From: Sphingobium xenophagum NBRC 107872
GTDB taxonomy: Bacteria; Pseudomonadota; Alphaproteobacteria; Sphingomonadales; Sphingomonadaceae
Assembly (NCBI RefSeq): GCF_000367345.1
Contig: NZ_BARE01000039.1
Span: 1-45,695, forward strand
DNA: 45,695 nt
Reading direction: 5' to 3'
Positions 31,680 to 40,440 of the stretch are shown here, piece after piece. The notes under the pieces were generated by a model, which worked only from the letters and a program-made list of their open reading frames with translations, had not been told where the DNA came from and did no database searches. The number at the start of each line of letters is the position of its first letter. Positions within the stretch are counted from its first letter, which is position 1. The translations under genes were made by a program, and so were the position numbers.

Positions 31680-33332
31680 ATGTCGACTTCCCAGGCCCAA
31701 CCGGCCGCATCGACGCACAGCGACGTCATCGTCGTCGGCGGCGGCTTCTCAGGCATCTACGCGGTCCACAAATTCCGCAACGAGATGGGGCTCTCGGTCC
31801 AGGCGTTCGAGGCCGGCTCCGGAGTCGGCGGCACCTGGTACTGGAACCGCTATCCCGGCGCGCGATGCGACTTCGAGAGCATCTATTATTCCTACTCCTT
31901 CTCCAAGGAGCTCCAGCAGGAATGGGTGTGGAAGGAGCGGTTCGCGCCGCAGTCGGAAATTCTGGCCTATCTCGAACATGTGGCCGAGCGCTTCGACGTC
32001 AAGCGCAGCTTCGCCTTCGACACCCGCGTCATAGCGATGGTCTGGGACGAGGATGCCGCGCTCTGGCATGTAACCACCGATCGCGGGCAGACCCATAGCG
32101 CGCGCTTCGTCATCTCCGGCGCCGGGAATCTCTCGCTTCCCAAGGAGGGCGAATTCCCGGGCGCCGACAAGTTTGGCGGCCAGATCTACATGACCGGGCG
32201 CTGGCCGCACGAGGGCGTCGATTTCTCGGGCAAGCGCGTGGCGGTGATCGGCACCGGCTCGAGCGGCATCCAGGCCATACCGCTCATCGCGGAACAGGCC
32301 GACCACCTCACCGTCTTCCAACGCACCGCCAATTTCGCGGCACCGCTGCGCAACGCGCCGATGTCGGATGAAGAACTGGCTGAGGTGCGCAAGCGCTATA
32401 CGGAGCTGCGGGTCGCCTCGCGCAAGAACTTCAGCGGCGTCCCCTATCCCGACGCTCTGCCCGCGACCTTCGGCGTGTCGGAAGACGAGCGCCGCGAAGT
32501 CTATCAGCGCTGCTGGGACGACGGCGGCTTCCGGATGCTGCTCTCGTCCTTCCAGGATCTTTTGGTCGACCCGGCGGCAAACGCCGCAGCTTCGGACTAT
32601 ATCCGCGCCCAGATCAGCAGGCACGTCGTCGACCCCAAGCTCGCACAGCTGCTGACACCGACCGACCACGCCTACGGAACCAAGCGGCCCGCGTTCGAGA
32701 CCGGCTATTACGACACCTTCAACCGGCCCAATGTCGATCTCGTCGACCTGCGCTCCAATCCGATCGACTCCTTCTACGAGAAGGGCATTCGCACCAGGGA
32801 TGGGGACCTGGAGTTCGACGCGATCGTGCTCGCAACCGGCTTCGATGCGATGACCGGTCCGCTTCTCAACATGGGCATCGTCGGCCGTAACGGCCTCACG
32901 CTCAAGGAGCGCTGGCAGGACGGCCCGAATACCTATCTCGGCATCGCGTCCGACGGCTTCCCGAACCTGTTCATGATCACCGGCCCGCAAAGCGCGGTTG
33001 CGCTCTACAACAACCCACTCGCGATCGAAGACCATGTCGATTACGCCAGCGGCCTCATCAAGTTTATGGGCGACCATGGCTATGACGTCGTCGACCCCTC
33101 GCCCGAGGCGGTCGCCTGGTGGGGAGACCACGTCCAGGAAGTCGCCAATCACACGCTCTTTTCCGACGCGAAGTCCTGGTACACCGGCGCCAACGTGCCG
33201 GGCAAACCGCAAGTCTGCATGATCTATGTCGGCGGCGCGCCGACCTACCGGAAGATCTGCGACGACATCGCGGCCGACGGATATCGCGGCTTCACGCTGG
33301 AGCACCTTGCCCAGACCGCGATCGCGTCCTGA
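31680..33332 (+). CDS. Baeyer-Villiger-type flavin monooxygenase (cyclohexanone monooxygenase-like)
   Basis: A 550-residue FAD/NADPH monooxygenase expected to insert oxygen next to a ketone to give an ester or lactone. Two Rossmann motifs are present (GGGFSG at 20-25, GTGSSG at 191-196) plus GGTWYWNRYPGARCD (50-64). The BVMO fingerprint F-x-G-x3-H-x3-W-P appears at 165-176 as FGGQIYMTGRWP, with Met171 where histidine is expected. ATG at 31680 has AAAGGAA upstream. It leads an operon with an esterase and an acyl-CoA ligase, the logic of 4-hydroxyacetophenone breakdown (HapA, HapB), where the ester would be 4-hydroxyphenyl acetate and the product hydroquinone. The Met change leaves the exact reaction open. 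Confidence 0.9.
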   Translation: MSTSQAQPAASTHSDVIVVGGGFSGIYAVHKFRNEMGLSVQAFEAGSGVGGTWYWNRYPGARCDFESIYYSYSFSKELQQEWVWKERFAPQSEILAYLEHVAERFDVKRSFAFDTRVIAMVWDEDAALWHVTTDRGQTHSARFVISGAGNLSLPKEGEFPGADKFGGQIYMTGRWPHEGVDFSGKRVAVIGTGSSGIQAIPLIAEQADHLTVFQRTANFAAPLRNAPMSDEELAEVRKRYTELRVASRKNFSGVPYPDALPATFGVSEDERREVYQRCWDDGGFRMLLSSFQDLLVDPAANAAASDYIRAQISRHVVDPKLAQLLTPTDHAYGTKRPAFETGYYDTFNRPNVDLVDLRSNPIDSFYEKGIRTRDGDLEFDAIVLATGFDAMTGPLLNMGIVGRNGLTLKERWQDGPNTYLGIASDGFPNLFMITGPQSAVALYNNPLAIEDHVDYASGLIKFMGDHGYDVVDPSPEAVAWWGDHVQEVANHTLFSDAKSWYTGANVPGKPQVCMIYVGGAPTYRKICDDIAADGYRGFTLEHLAQTAIAS

Positions 33333-33357
33333 ACCCCGCCTTTGCCCGGAGAGTCCA

Positions 33358-34305
33358 ATGCCTGTCGATGATGGAATTGCCCAGTTTCTCGCCGCGGCCG
33401 CAAGCGCGGGCGGAAAGCCCGTCGAACTGTCGAGCGTGGAGGAAGTCCGCGGGATGATCGGCTCGCTTATCCAGTTCCAGCGCACGCCGCAGGAGGTCGC
33501 GTCGGTAGAGACGACGACCTATCCCGGAGCGGCCGGCCCTCTGCCGGTCAGGATCTTCCGGCCGATCCTGGACAGGACGCTCCCGGTCATCCTTTTCCTG
33601 CATGGCGGCGGCTGGATGGCGGGTGATATCGATCTCCTCGATGGTCCCTGTCGCGCGCTCGCCAACGCGACGGGTGCGCTCGTGATCTCGGCCGCCTATC
33701 GCCTCGCTCCCGAGAACCCGTTCCCGGCAGCGCCCGACGACGCCTTCGCCGCACTCCAATGGGTGGAGGCTCACTGCAACGAATATGGCGGCGATCCGAC
33801 CCGCCTCGCCGTTGCCGGCGAAAGCGGCGGCGGCACGCTGGCAGCCACAACCGCACTTCGCGCCAGGGATGCGGGCGGGCCTGCCCTTTCCGCGCAAATC
33901 CTCCTCTATCCCGCAATCGATCCGGACGCCGACACCGCGTCGCGAACCGAATATGGCGAGGGTTATCTGATCACCGCCAAGGCCGTCGACTGGATGTGGA
34001 GCCAGTATTTGCCCGATCCGACCCTGGCCCGGCTCGCCAGCCCGGCAAGGGCGAGTTCGCTCGCCGGCCTGCCCCCAACACTGGCCGTTACGATGGAATA
34101 TGACGCGCTGCGAGACGAGGGCGAGGCCTTTGCCGAGCAGCTGCGGCAGGCCGGCGTCACCGTCGAGCAAGTGCGGATCGACGGCCTGATCCATGCCTCG
34201 ATGACCCTGTCGGCCCTTACCGACAAGACCGACCAGATCTATGCTGCGGCCGGGCGGTTCCTGCAACGTCATCTCGCCCCCGCTCCGGACGCGGTCGAGC
34301 CGTGA
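33358..34305 (+). CDS. Alpha/beta-hydrolase esterase, HSL (GDXG) family
   Basis: A 315-residue esterase. The oxyanion motif HGGGW is at 82-86 and the nucleophile Ser156 in AGESGGG; the acid is in MEYDALRDEG and the base in GLIHASM. ATG at 33358 starts 25 bases after the BVMO stop. In this operon it most likely splits the ester made by the monooxygenase, giving a phenol (hydroquinone if the substrate is a 4-hydroxyphenyl ester) and a carboxylic acid, the role of HapB in 4-hydroxyacetophenone pathways. Its stop overlaps the next gene's GTG start by four bases. Confidence 0.92.
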   Translation: MPVDDGIAQFLAAAASAGGKPVELSSVEEVRGMIGSLIQFQRTPQEVASVETTTYPGAAGPLPVRIFRPILDRTLPVILFLHGGGWMAGDIDLLDGPCRALANATGALVISAAYRLAPENPFPAAPDDAFAALQWVEAHCNEYGGDPTRLAVAGESGGGTLAATTALRARDAGGPALSAQILLYPAIDPDADTASRTEYGEGYLITAKAVDWMWSQYLPDPTLARLASPARASSLAGLPPTLAVTMEYDALRDEGEAFAEQLRQAGVTVEQVRIDGLIHASMTLSALTDKTDQIYAAAGRFLQRHLAPAPDAVEP

Positions 34306-35936
34306 TCGCATCGAACCGCGCGCGCAGCGGCCTCGACCTGCCGCTCAGCCCACTTCGCTTCCTGGCGCGTGCCGCCGAGGTGCACCCGGACAAGATCGCT
34401 ATCGTCGACGGCGAAAGGACTCTCACCTACCGGGGGTTCGCGGCGCTGGCGCGCGACTTCGCGAACGCACTCAGGGCCCGGCATATCGGGCCAGGCGACC
34501 GGATCGCCTTTCTGACGACCAACTCGCTGGAGCTGCTGGTCGCCCATTACGCCGTGCCATTGATCGGCGCGATCCTCGTTGCGATCAACACGCGGCTCTC
34601 GCCGGAGGAAATCAGCTATATCTGCGACCATTCAGGGGCAGCGGTATTGGTGTCCGAGGAGGACCTCCTCACCCGGCTGCTCGCGGAAGCCAGGCTCGAA
34701 ACCGTCCGTGAAATCATCGTCTGCCCCGACGCAACCGGACGCACCGTCACCCTGGACGGCGCAACGTCGATGGTCGATTTTCTGGCGACGCGCCTGCCGG
34801 ACGACTTGCCATGGGAAGTCGATGACGAGGATCGCGTCATCTCGATCAATTACACCTCGGGGACGACCGGGCGGCCGAAAGGCGTCATGTACACGCATCG
34901 CGGCGCTTATCTCGCCGCGCTCGGGGTGGTTCTCCATCACGGCATCACCTTCGAGACCCGCTATCTCTGGTCGCTCCCGATGTTCCACTGCAACGGATGG
35001 TGCAAACCGTGGGCGCTCGCTGCCGTAGCGGCCAGCCAATATTGCCTGCGCGCGGTGCGTGGCCCCCAGATGTGGGATCTGATCGACAAGCAGGGAATCA
35101 ATTGCATGGCCGGCGCGCCGACGGTCGTCGACACGCTCGTCTCGGCGCCCGAAGCGCACGAGCTGACGAGCCCGCTCACCATCATGTGCGGCGGCGCCCC
35201 GCCCAGCCCCGCCATGATCGCCAAAGTCGCTGCAATTGGCGGCCGGATTTCGCACATCTACGGGCTGACCGAAACCTATGGCCCGTTCGCCGTCGGCGAA
35301 GCCAAGCCGGAATGGCGATCGCTGCCGATCGAGGAGCAAGCCACGCTTCTCGCCCGTCAAGGCGTCGCGATGGTGACTGGCGACACGATCCGCGTCGTGC
35401 GCGCGCTGCCCGACGATTTCGGCAGCCTTGTCGACGTCGCCAAGGACGGCGCCGAGATCGGTGAGGTCGTGATGCGCGGCAACCTCGTCATGAAGGGCTA
35501 TTACCAGGATGAAGCGGCGACCGGGAAAGCCTTTGCCGGCGGCTGGTTCCGTTCCGGCGACCTGGGCGTGATGCAGCCCGACGGCTACATCAAGATCATG
35601 GATCGCGCCAAGGACGTCATCATATCCGGGGGCGAGAATATTTCGACAATCGAGATCGAACACGCTCTCGCCTCCCACCCGGAGGTGATCGATGTGGCTG
35701 TCATCGGTGTTCCTGACGAAAAATGGGGCGAGCGACCGATCGCGGTCGTTGTCGTGACCGGTGTCGATCCCGGTGATGCCAGTGAATGCGCTGCAAAAGC
35801 GGGCGAACTTGTCGACCATCTCAAACGCAGAATCGCCGGCTTCAAGGTACCGGATCGATTTGAGTTCATAGTCGAGCTCCCCAAAACCGCGACAGGGAAG
35901 GTCAGGAAGAACGAGCTTCGCGCCCTTCACGGCTAG
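34302..35936 (+). CDS. AMP-forming acyl-CoA synthetase
   Basis: A 544-residue ANL-superfamily ligase that activates a carboxylate to its CoA thioester through an acyl-adenylate. Motifs in order: YTSGTTGRPKGVMYTHRG (P-loop), YGLTETYGPF, GGWFRSGDLGVMQPDGYIKI, DVIISGGENISTIEIE, and the catalytic lysine in TATGKVRKNELR. It begins with GTG at 34302, overlapping the esterase stop (GTGA), so the two are translationally coupled. The natural substrate is the acid released by the esterase. The family is the short/medium-chain group, so a small alkyl acid is plausible; chain length cannot be read off. Confidence 0.92.
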   Translation: MIASNRARSGLDLPLSPLRFLARAAEVHPDKIAIVDGERTLTYRGFAALARDFANALRARHIGPGDRIAFLTTNSLELLVAHYAVPLIGAILVAINTRLSPEEISYICDHSGAAVLVSEEDLLTRLLAEARLETVREIIVCPDATGRTVTLDGATSMVDFLATRLPDDLPWEVDDEDRVISINYTSGTTGRPKGVMYTHRGAYLAALGVVLHHGITFETRYLWSLPMFHCNGWCKPWALAAVAASQYCLRAVRGPQMWDLIDKQGINCMAGAPTVVDTLVSAPEAHELTSPLTIMCGGAPPSPAMIAKVAAIGGRISHIYGLTETYGPFAVGEAKPEWRSLPIEEQATLLARQGVAMVTGDTIRVVRALPDDFGSLVDVAKDGAEIGEVVMRGNLVMKGYYQDEAATGKAFAGGWFRSGDLGVMQPDGYIKIMDRAKDVIISGGENISTIEIEHALASHPEVIDVAVIGVPDEKWGERPIAVVVVTGVDPGDASECAAKAGELVDHLKRRIAGFKVPDRFEFIVELPKTATGKVRKNELRALHG

Positions 35937-36084
35937 CCAGGACGGAGCGCGGGCCGCCTTGCAAGACTCCGCTTCCCGCATGTCGGATCCCCGGGAGGCG
36001 AGAAAGCTCGTCCTGCCACGCCCCGTCGCGCGGGGGCTTGCACAGGCTTCGCCACGGACAGGACAGAGGACGGCCGGACGCCGC

Positions 36085-37293
36085 TCAGACGCGCTCAACC
36101 GCCAGCGCCAGCCCCATCCCGACACCGATGCAGAGCGTCGCGAGCCCGCGCTTGCCGCCGCTCCTCTCCAGCTGATGAACAAGCGTCAGCGCGAGCCGCG
36201 CGCCTGACATGCCGAGGGGATGGCCGAGCGCGATCGCGCCGCCGTTCGCGTTAACATGGGGGCCGTCGTCGGGAAGGCCGAGCGAGCGCAGGACGGCCAG
36301 GCTCTGGCTGGCGAACGCCTCGTTCAGCTCGATCGCATCGAAATCCTCGATCGTGAGATTGAGCCGCTTGAGCAGTTTCTGCGTGGCCGGCACCGGGCCG
36401 ATGCCCATCACACGCGGTTCGACGCCCGCCGACGCCAGGCCGAGGATGCGCGCACGCGGCGTCAGGCCATGCGCTTTCGCCGCCGCCTCGCTGGCCACGA
36501 TCATCGCCGCGGCGCCGTCGTTGATGCCGGAGGAATTGCCGGCGGTGACGGTGCCGCCCGGCCCGAACAGCGGCTTCAGCTTTTGCAGAACCTCGATCGT
36601 GGTGTCGGCGCGCGGATGCTCATCCACCGATACCTCGATCGTCTCGCCGCGCATCCTGCCCGGCACGAGGACGGGCACGATCTCGGCGGCATGGAATCCG
36701 CTTGCCTGCGCGGCGACGGCGCGCTGCTGGCTGCGCAGCGCGAAGGCGTCCTGATCGTCGCGGCCGATCCCATGATCCTCCGCGACATTCTCGCCGGTGC
36801 GCGGCATCGTCTCGGTGCCGTACAGCGCGTCCAGCGCCGGATTGACGAAGCGCCAGCCCATCGTCGTGTCCTCCAGCTTCTGGCCGCGGCCGAACGCACC
36901 GTCCGCCTTGCCCATGACGAAGGGCGCGCGAGTCATGCTCTCGACGCCGCCGGCGATGGCGAGCGCCATCTCGTCGCCACGGATCGCGCGCGCGGCGGCA
37001 CCGACAGCCTCCAGCCCGGAGGCGCACAGCCGGTTCAGCGTGACGCCCGGGACCGTATGGGGCAGGCCCGCGAGCAGCAGGCTCATGCGCGCGACATTGC
37101 GGTTATCCTCGCCCGACTGATTGGCGCAGCCGTAGAAAACCTCCTCGATCGCCGCCGGATCGAGCTCCGGATTGCGCGCGAGCAGCGCTTTCATCGGCAC
37201 CGCGCCGAGATCGTCGGCCCGAACCCGGGCGAGGATGCCGCCGTACCGGCCGATCGGCGTGCGGACGGCGTCACAGATGAAGGCTTCGGTCAT
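36085..37293 (-). CDS. pcaF: 3-oxoadipyl-CoA thiolase
   Basis: A 402-residue thiolase that splits 3-oxoadipyl-CoA with CoA to succinyl-CoA and acetyl-CoA. The nucleophile is Cys90 ([11 protein letters not shown]), with [16 protein letters not shown] and the second cysteine in LCIGVGMG. The 3-oxoadipyl-type stretches [17 protein letters not shown] and [10 protein letters not shown] support PcaF over a general acetoacetyl-CoA thiolase. ATG at 37293 has AGGA upstream. It is the last gene of a pcaI-pcaJ-pcaF transcript (24 bases after pcaJ) and converges on the acyl-CoA ligase gene. It is the terminal step for all ring-cleavage routes in the window. Confidence 0.95.
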   Translation of the reverse strand: MTEAFICDAVRTPIGRYGGILARVRADDLGAVPMKALLARNPELDPAAIEEVFYGCANQSGEDNRNVARMSLLLAGLPHTVPGVTLNRLCASGLEAVGAAARAIRGDEMALAIAGGVESMTRAPFVMGKADGAFGRGQKLEDTTMGWRFVNPALDALYGTETMPRTGENVAEDHGIGRDDQDAFALRSQQRAVAAQASGFHAAEIVPVLVPGRMRGETIEVSVDEHPRADTTIEVLQKLKPLFGPGGTVTAGNSSGINDGAAAMIVASEAAAKAHGLTPRARILGLASAGVEPRVMGIGPVPATQKLLKRLNLTIEDFDAIELNEAFASQSLAVLRSLGLPDDGPHVNANGGAIALGHPLGMSGARLALTLVHQLERSGGKRGLATLCIGVGMGLALAVERV

Positions 37294-37317
37294 GGGTGAT
37301 CCTCTCGGAATTCGGGG

Positions 37318-37959
37318 TCAGGCGGCGAAGGCGAGCGGCACGCCAGTGAGCTTGCGAAGCTCCTCGATGGTGAGGCCGTCGACCATCTCGATCACGCTGG
37401 CGCCCTCCGCCCCGACGTCGAACACCGCGAGATCGGTATAGACGCGGCTGACGCAGCCCAGGCCGGTGAGCGGATAGGTGCAGGCCTCGACCAGCTTGCT
37501 CTCGCCCTGCTTGGTCAGCAGCTCCATCATCACGAAGGTCTGCTTGGCGCCGATAGCGAGGTCCATCGCGCCGCCCACCGCCGGGATCGCGCCCGGCTCG
37601 CCGGTGTGCCAGTTGGCAAGGTCGCCCGTCACCGAGACCTGGAAAGCACCCAGCACGCAGATGTCGATATGCCCGGCGCGCATCATCGCGAAGCTGTCGG
37701 CATGATGGAAATAGCAGCCTCCGGTCAGCAGCGTCACCGCCTGCTTGCCGGCGTTGATCAGTTCCCAATCCTCCTCGCCCGGCGCCGGAGCGGGGCCCAT
37801 GCCGAGCAGGCCGTTCTCGCTCTGCAGGAAGATCTCGCGTTCCTGCGGCAGATAGTTGGCGACCTTGGTGGGCAGGCCGATGCCGAGGTTCACATAGGCG
37901 CCCTCCGGGATATCCCAGGCGACGCGGGCGGCCATCTGGTCGCGGTTCAGTCGGTTCAT
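37318..37959 (-). CDS. pcaJ: 3-oxoadipate CoA-transferase subunit B
   Basis: A 213-residue beta subunit of the succinyl-CoA:3-oxoacid CoA-transferase family. The catalytic glutamate lies in LQSENGLLGMGPAP, and the glycine-rich GGCYFHHADSFAMMRAGHID follows. ATG at 37959 (GGAGCG six bases upstream) starts MNRLNRDQMAARVAWDI; an earlier ATG would overlap pcaI by 17 bases and adds residues unlike the family. It moves CoA from succinyl-CoA to 3-oxoadipate together with PcaI. Encoded 13 bases after pcaI. Family members for acetoacetate look alike; the choice of 3-oxoadipate rests on the pcaF and pcaR neighbours. Confidence 0.93.
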   Translation of the reverse strand: MNRLNRDQMAARVAWDIPEGAYVNLGIGLPTKVANYLPQEREIFLQSENGLLGMGPAPAPGEEDWELINAGKQAVTLLTGGCYFHHADSFAMMRAGHIDICVLGAFQVSVTGDLANWHTGEPGAIPAVGGAMDLAIGAKQTFVMMELLTKQGESKLVEACTYPLTGLGCVSRVYTDLAVFDVGAEGASVIEMVDGLTIEELRKLTGVPLAFAA

Positions 37960-37972
37960 GGCGGCGCTCCGG

Positions 37973-38656
37973 TCAGGCGGCGGCTGCAAGGGCGGGGGCG
38001 ATCTTGACCACCCGCTGGACGAAGATGCCCGGCGTTACGACCGCCTCCGGGTCGATACTCCCTAGCGGCACGATATCGGCCACCTGGGCGATCGTGGTCT
38101 TCGCCGCCATTGCCATGATCGGCCCGAAATTCCGCGCCGTCTTGCGGTAGACAAGGTTACCCCAGCGATCGGCCCGCTGCGCCTTGATAAGCGCGAAATC
38201 GGCGTGGATCGGATATTCCAGCACATGGTGCTTGCCATCGATCTCGCGGGTTTCCTTGCCCTCGGCAAGCAGCGTGCCATAGCCGGTCGGCGTGAAGATC
38301 GCGCCGAGCCCGGCGCCGGCGGCCTGAATGCGCGCGGCGAGATTGCCCTGCGGCACCAGTTCCAGCTCGATCTTCCCTCCGCGATAGGCGGCATCGAAAT
38401 GATGCGAGTCCGGCTGGCGGGGGAACGAACAGACGATTTTCCGCACGCGCCCTTCGCGGATCAGCGCGGCCACGCCGCTTTCGCCGTTGCCGGCATTATT
38501 GTTGATGATCGTGAGGTCACCGACCCCGCGCGCGATCAGCGCGTCGATCAACTCGTCGGGCATACCGGCCGTCCCGAACCCGCCGATCATCACCGACGCG
38601 CCGTCAAAGATGTCGGCAACCGCCGCGCCCGCGCTCGCCACCTTCTTGTCGATCAT
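37973..38656 (-). CDS. pcaI: 3-oxoadipate CoA-transferase subunit A
   Basis: A 227-residue alpha subunit. The CoA-binding glycine motif is MIGGFGTAGMPDELIDAL, followed by NNNAGNGESGVAALI and the family block GGKIELELVPQGNLAARIQA. ATG at 38656 has GGAGAGGC just upstream; a longer open frame runs back through the promoter and into the divergent pcaR gene and is not used. It is first in the pcaIJF transcript, 109 bases from the divergent IclR-type gene, with PcaR-like operator sequences between them. Confidence 0.94.
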   Translation of the reverse strand: MIDKKVASAGAAVADIFDGASVMIGGFGTAGMPDELIDALIARGVGDLTIINNNAGNGESGVAALIREGRVRKIVCSFPRQPDSHHFDAAYRGGKIELELVPQGNLAARIQAAGAGLGAIFTPTGYGTLLAEGKETREIDGKHHVLEYPIHADFALIKAQRADRWGNLVYRKTARNFGPIMAMAAKTTIAQVADIVPLGSIDPEAVVTPGIFVQRVVKIAPALAAAA

Positions 38657-38716
38657 CTGCCTCTCCGATCGTACCAGGGTTGTCGCCGCGGTCTTGTGCC
38701 GCGCGCGCCTTGCGTC

Positions 38717-38750
38717 AATCGATAAACGGTGTATTGTCCGATTATCGTTC
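38717..38750. promoter_or_regulatory. PcaR/PcaU-like operator pair between pcaI and pcaR
   Basis: Bases 38736-38750 on the minus strand read GAACGATAATCGGAC, matching 12 of 15 positions of the PcaR site GTTCGATAATCGCAC as I recall it from Pseudomonas putida. Bases 38717-38731 on the plus strand hold a weaker copy (AATCGATAAACGGTG, 10 of 15 to the same 15-mer) in the opposite orientation. Inverted CGATAA/TTATCG arms at 38720-38725 and 38742-38747 show the symmetry. This fits control of both divergent genes by the IclR-type protein and 3-oxoadipate. Confidence 0.65.
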
Positions 38751-38765
38751 GATTGGAGGACAGTC

Positions 38766-39548
38766 TTGAAGAATGATCCGATCCTGGAGGCCCGAGGCGA
38801 TCCAGAGTTCATGACGTCCCTGGCGCGCGGTCTGGCCGTGCTGCGCTGCTTCGCCGATGAGCAACGGCCGATGACGATCGCGCAAGGCAGCCGTCTGACC
38901 GGACTCAGCCGCCCGGCCGTGAAGCGTTGCCTGCACACGCTGGTCCAACTCGGCTATGCCACGCAGGATGGGGTTCATTACGCACTGCGCCCCAAGGTGT
39001 TGGCGCTGGGCTATGCTTATCTATCGTCGAGCACGATTGCGATGCGATCCCAGCCACTATTGGATCGCCTGCGCGACGAACTGCACGAATCCTGCTCCCT
39101 CGGGGTCCTCGAGGAGGATGAGGTCTATTATGTCGCGCGTGCCGAGGTGTCGCGGATCATGTCGATTGCGCTGCGGGTCGGCAGCCGGCTCCCTCTATAC
39201 TGCACCTCGATGGGCAGGGTCCTGCTTGCGGGCCAGGATCGTCCCGGTCAGGAAGCCTATTTGCGACGGACCGACCTTGCCGCCCTGACCCCGAAAACCG
39301 AAACCCATCCGTCCAACTTGATTGCCCTGTTCGATCATGTCGCGGATGAGGGCTATGCGATCGTCGATCAAGAGCTGGAAGTAGGGCTGCGCTCGATCGC
39401 CGTTCCGGTGATGAACCGCGGAAGGGTGGTCGCCGCGCTTAACATCGGAACGCAAGCCGCGCGCGTAACCGCAGCCGAATTGCGATCACGCTTCCTGCCC
39501 GCGCTTCGGCGCGTCGCCCGGGATTTGGGGGCGATGACGCTCGATTAG
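38766..39548 (+). CDS. pcaR: IclR-family regulator of the 3-oxoadipate pathway
   Basis: A 260-residue regulator. The N-terminal winged helix (SLARGLAVLRCFADEQRPMT, then GLSRPAVKRCLHTLVQLGYA) is followed by the IclR effector domain, with CTSMGRVLLAG and SIAVPVMNRGRVVAALNIG. The start is taken as TTG at 38766 because GGAGGA ends five bases before it and the length then matches PcaR/PobR; ATG at 38811 would cut into the usual N-terminus. It is divergent from pcaIJF, and PcaR/PcaU-type proteins bind 3-oxoadipate. The residues and operator context agree with that role; direct proof is lacking. Confidence 0.9.
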   Translation: MKNDPILEARGDPEFMTSLARGLAVLRCFADEQRPMTIAQGSRLTGLSRPAVKRCLHTLVQLGYATQDGVHYALRPKVLALGYAYLSSSTIAMRSQPLLDRLRDELHESCSLGVLEEDEVYYVARAEVSRIMSIALRVGSRLPLYCTSMGRVLLAGQDRPGQEAYLRRTDLAALTPKTETHPSNLIALFDHVADEGYAIVDQELEVGLRSIAVPVMNRGRVVAALNIGTQAARVTAAELRSRFLPALRRVARDLGAMTLD

Positions 39549-39606
39549 GAGCGTCGGTCCGTTGGCAGGTCGCCCATTGCTCCATCCCCGTGCATAGCGG
39601 CGGAAG

Positions 39607-40344
39607 CTAGCTGGCTGTCCCTCTTTGTCCCCCGGCCTGCAACAGGGCATCGGCCAGAACTTCCGGAACGGAAAGAAACGGCGAGTGCCCTGACTCGATC
39701 GATGTGACGGAAAGGCATGGAAGCGCGGCTATCATGGCTCTCTGCGTTTCGACAGGCACCGCACGATCGTTGACGCATTCGACATAATGGCGTTCGACAC
39801 GTCCGAACCGCTCCGCTGTGGTCGACACCGGCTGCATCCACGGGGCCAGGGCCTGCGGACGCAAGTTCGACCGGGCCCAGCCTGCACGGTCGGCGGCGAC
39901 ATCCTGATAGAGTTTGCGCGAGATGGCGTCCTCCAGCAGCGTCGCCGACAGGCCATCCTCGGCAACAACGAGATCCTCGATCGCAAGGCCGCCGGCGGCC
40001 CGCTGCGCCCAGTCCTGCATCGACTCGCCGTTCGCCGGAAGAAATGCGCACAGGTAGATCAGCGCGCGGGTCTTCTCGGGGAGCATCTCTGCGACATGGG
40101 TGATGACGAACCCGCCCATGCTGTGGCCCACCAGCACCACGGGCTCATTTTGAGCCCTCACCACCGCAGCGATCGCATCGGCATAAGCCGAAAGCGACAC
40201 GCTGCCGACCGGCGTCTCATCATCGCCAAGCCCGGGCAAGTCGGGCACCACAACCTTGTGACCAGCTTGCTCCAGAAGAGGAACAACGAATGTCCAGGAC
40301 CAGGCTCCGTGCCAGGCCCCGTGAACCAGAACGAAGGTGCTCAT
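39607..40344 (-). CDS. Alpha/beta-fold hydrolase (methylesterase/salicylate-esterase-like)
   Basis: A 245-residue serine hydrolase. VLVHGAWHGAWSW begins the protein, the nucleophile is Ser75 in VGHSMGGFV, and the base is the histidine in IESGHSPFLSVPE, the layout of plant hydroxynitrile lyase/methylesterase-like enzymes (EstC, pyrethroid hydrolases). No signal peptide. ATG at 40344 has GGGAGG upstream and overlaps the stop of a possible 16-codon leader. It lies downstream of the epoxide hydrolase on the same strand. It could hydrolyse aromatic esters feeding the pathway; its substrate is not known. Confidence 0.9.
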   Translation of the reverse strand: MSTFVLVHGAWHGAWSWTFVVPLLEQAGHKVVVPDLPGLGDDETPVGSVSLSAYADAIAAVVRAQNEPVVLVGHSMGGFVITHVAEMLPEKTRALIYLCAFLPANGESMQDWAQRAAGGLAIEDLVVAEDGLSATLLEDAISRKLYQDVAADRAGWARSNLRPQALAPWMQPVSTTAERFGRVERHYVECVNDRAVPVETQRAMIAALPCLSVTSIESGHSPFLSVPEVLADALLQAGGQRGTAS

Positions 40345-40440
40345 AGTTTGCCTCCCGCAATGGGGAGTGCAATCAGCAGTTTATTCATCATCCATTCTCC
40401 TGCTGGGGCCCGATAGGACATCCGGCTCGCCTGGCGTGCT

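Noticed and set aside
31749..33485. A 578-codon minus-strand open frame opposite the BVMO
   Set aside because: It mirrors the BVMO gene, which has all family motifs and a ribosome site. The antisense translation has no family features.
40341..40391. A 16-codon frame (MMNKLLIALPIAGGKL) overlapping the hydrolase start by ATGA, with GGAGA upstream
   Set aside because: It could be a coupling leader peptide, but it is too short to support from one sequence. It needs conservation data.
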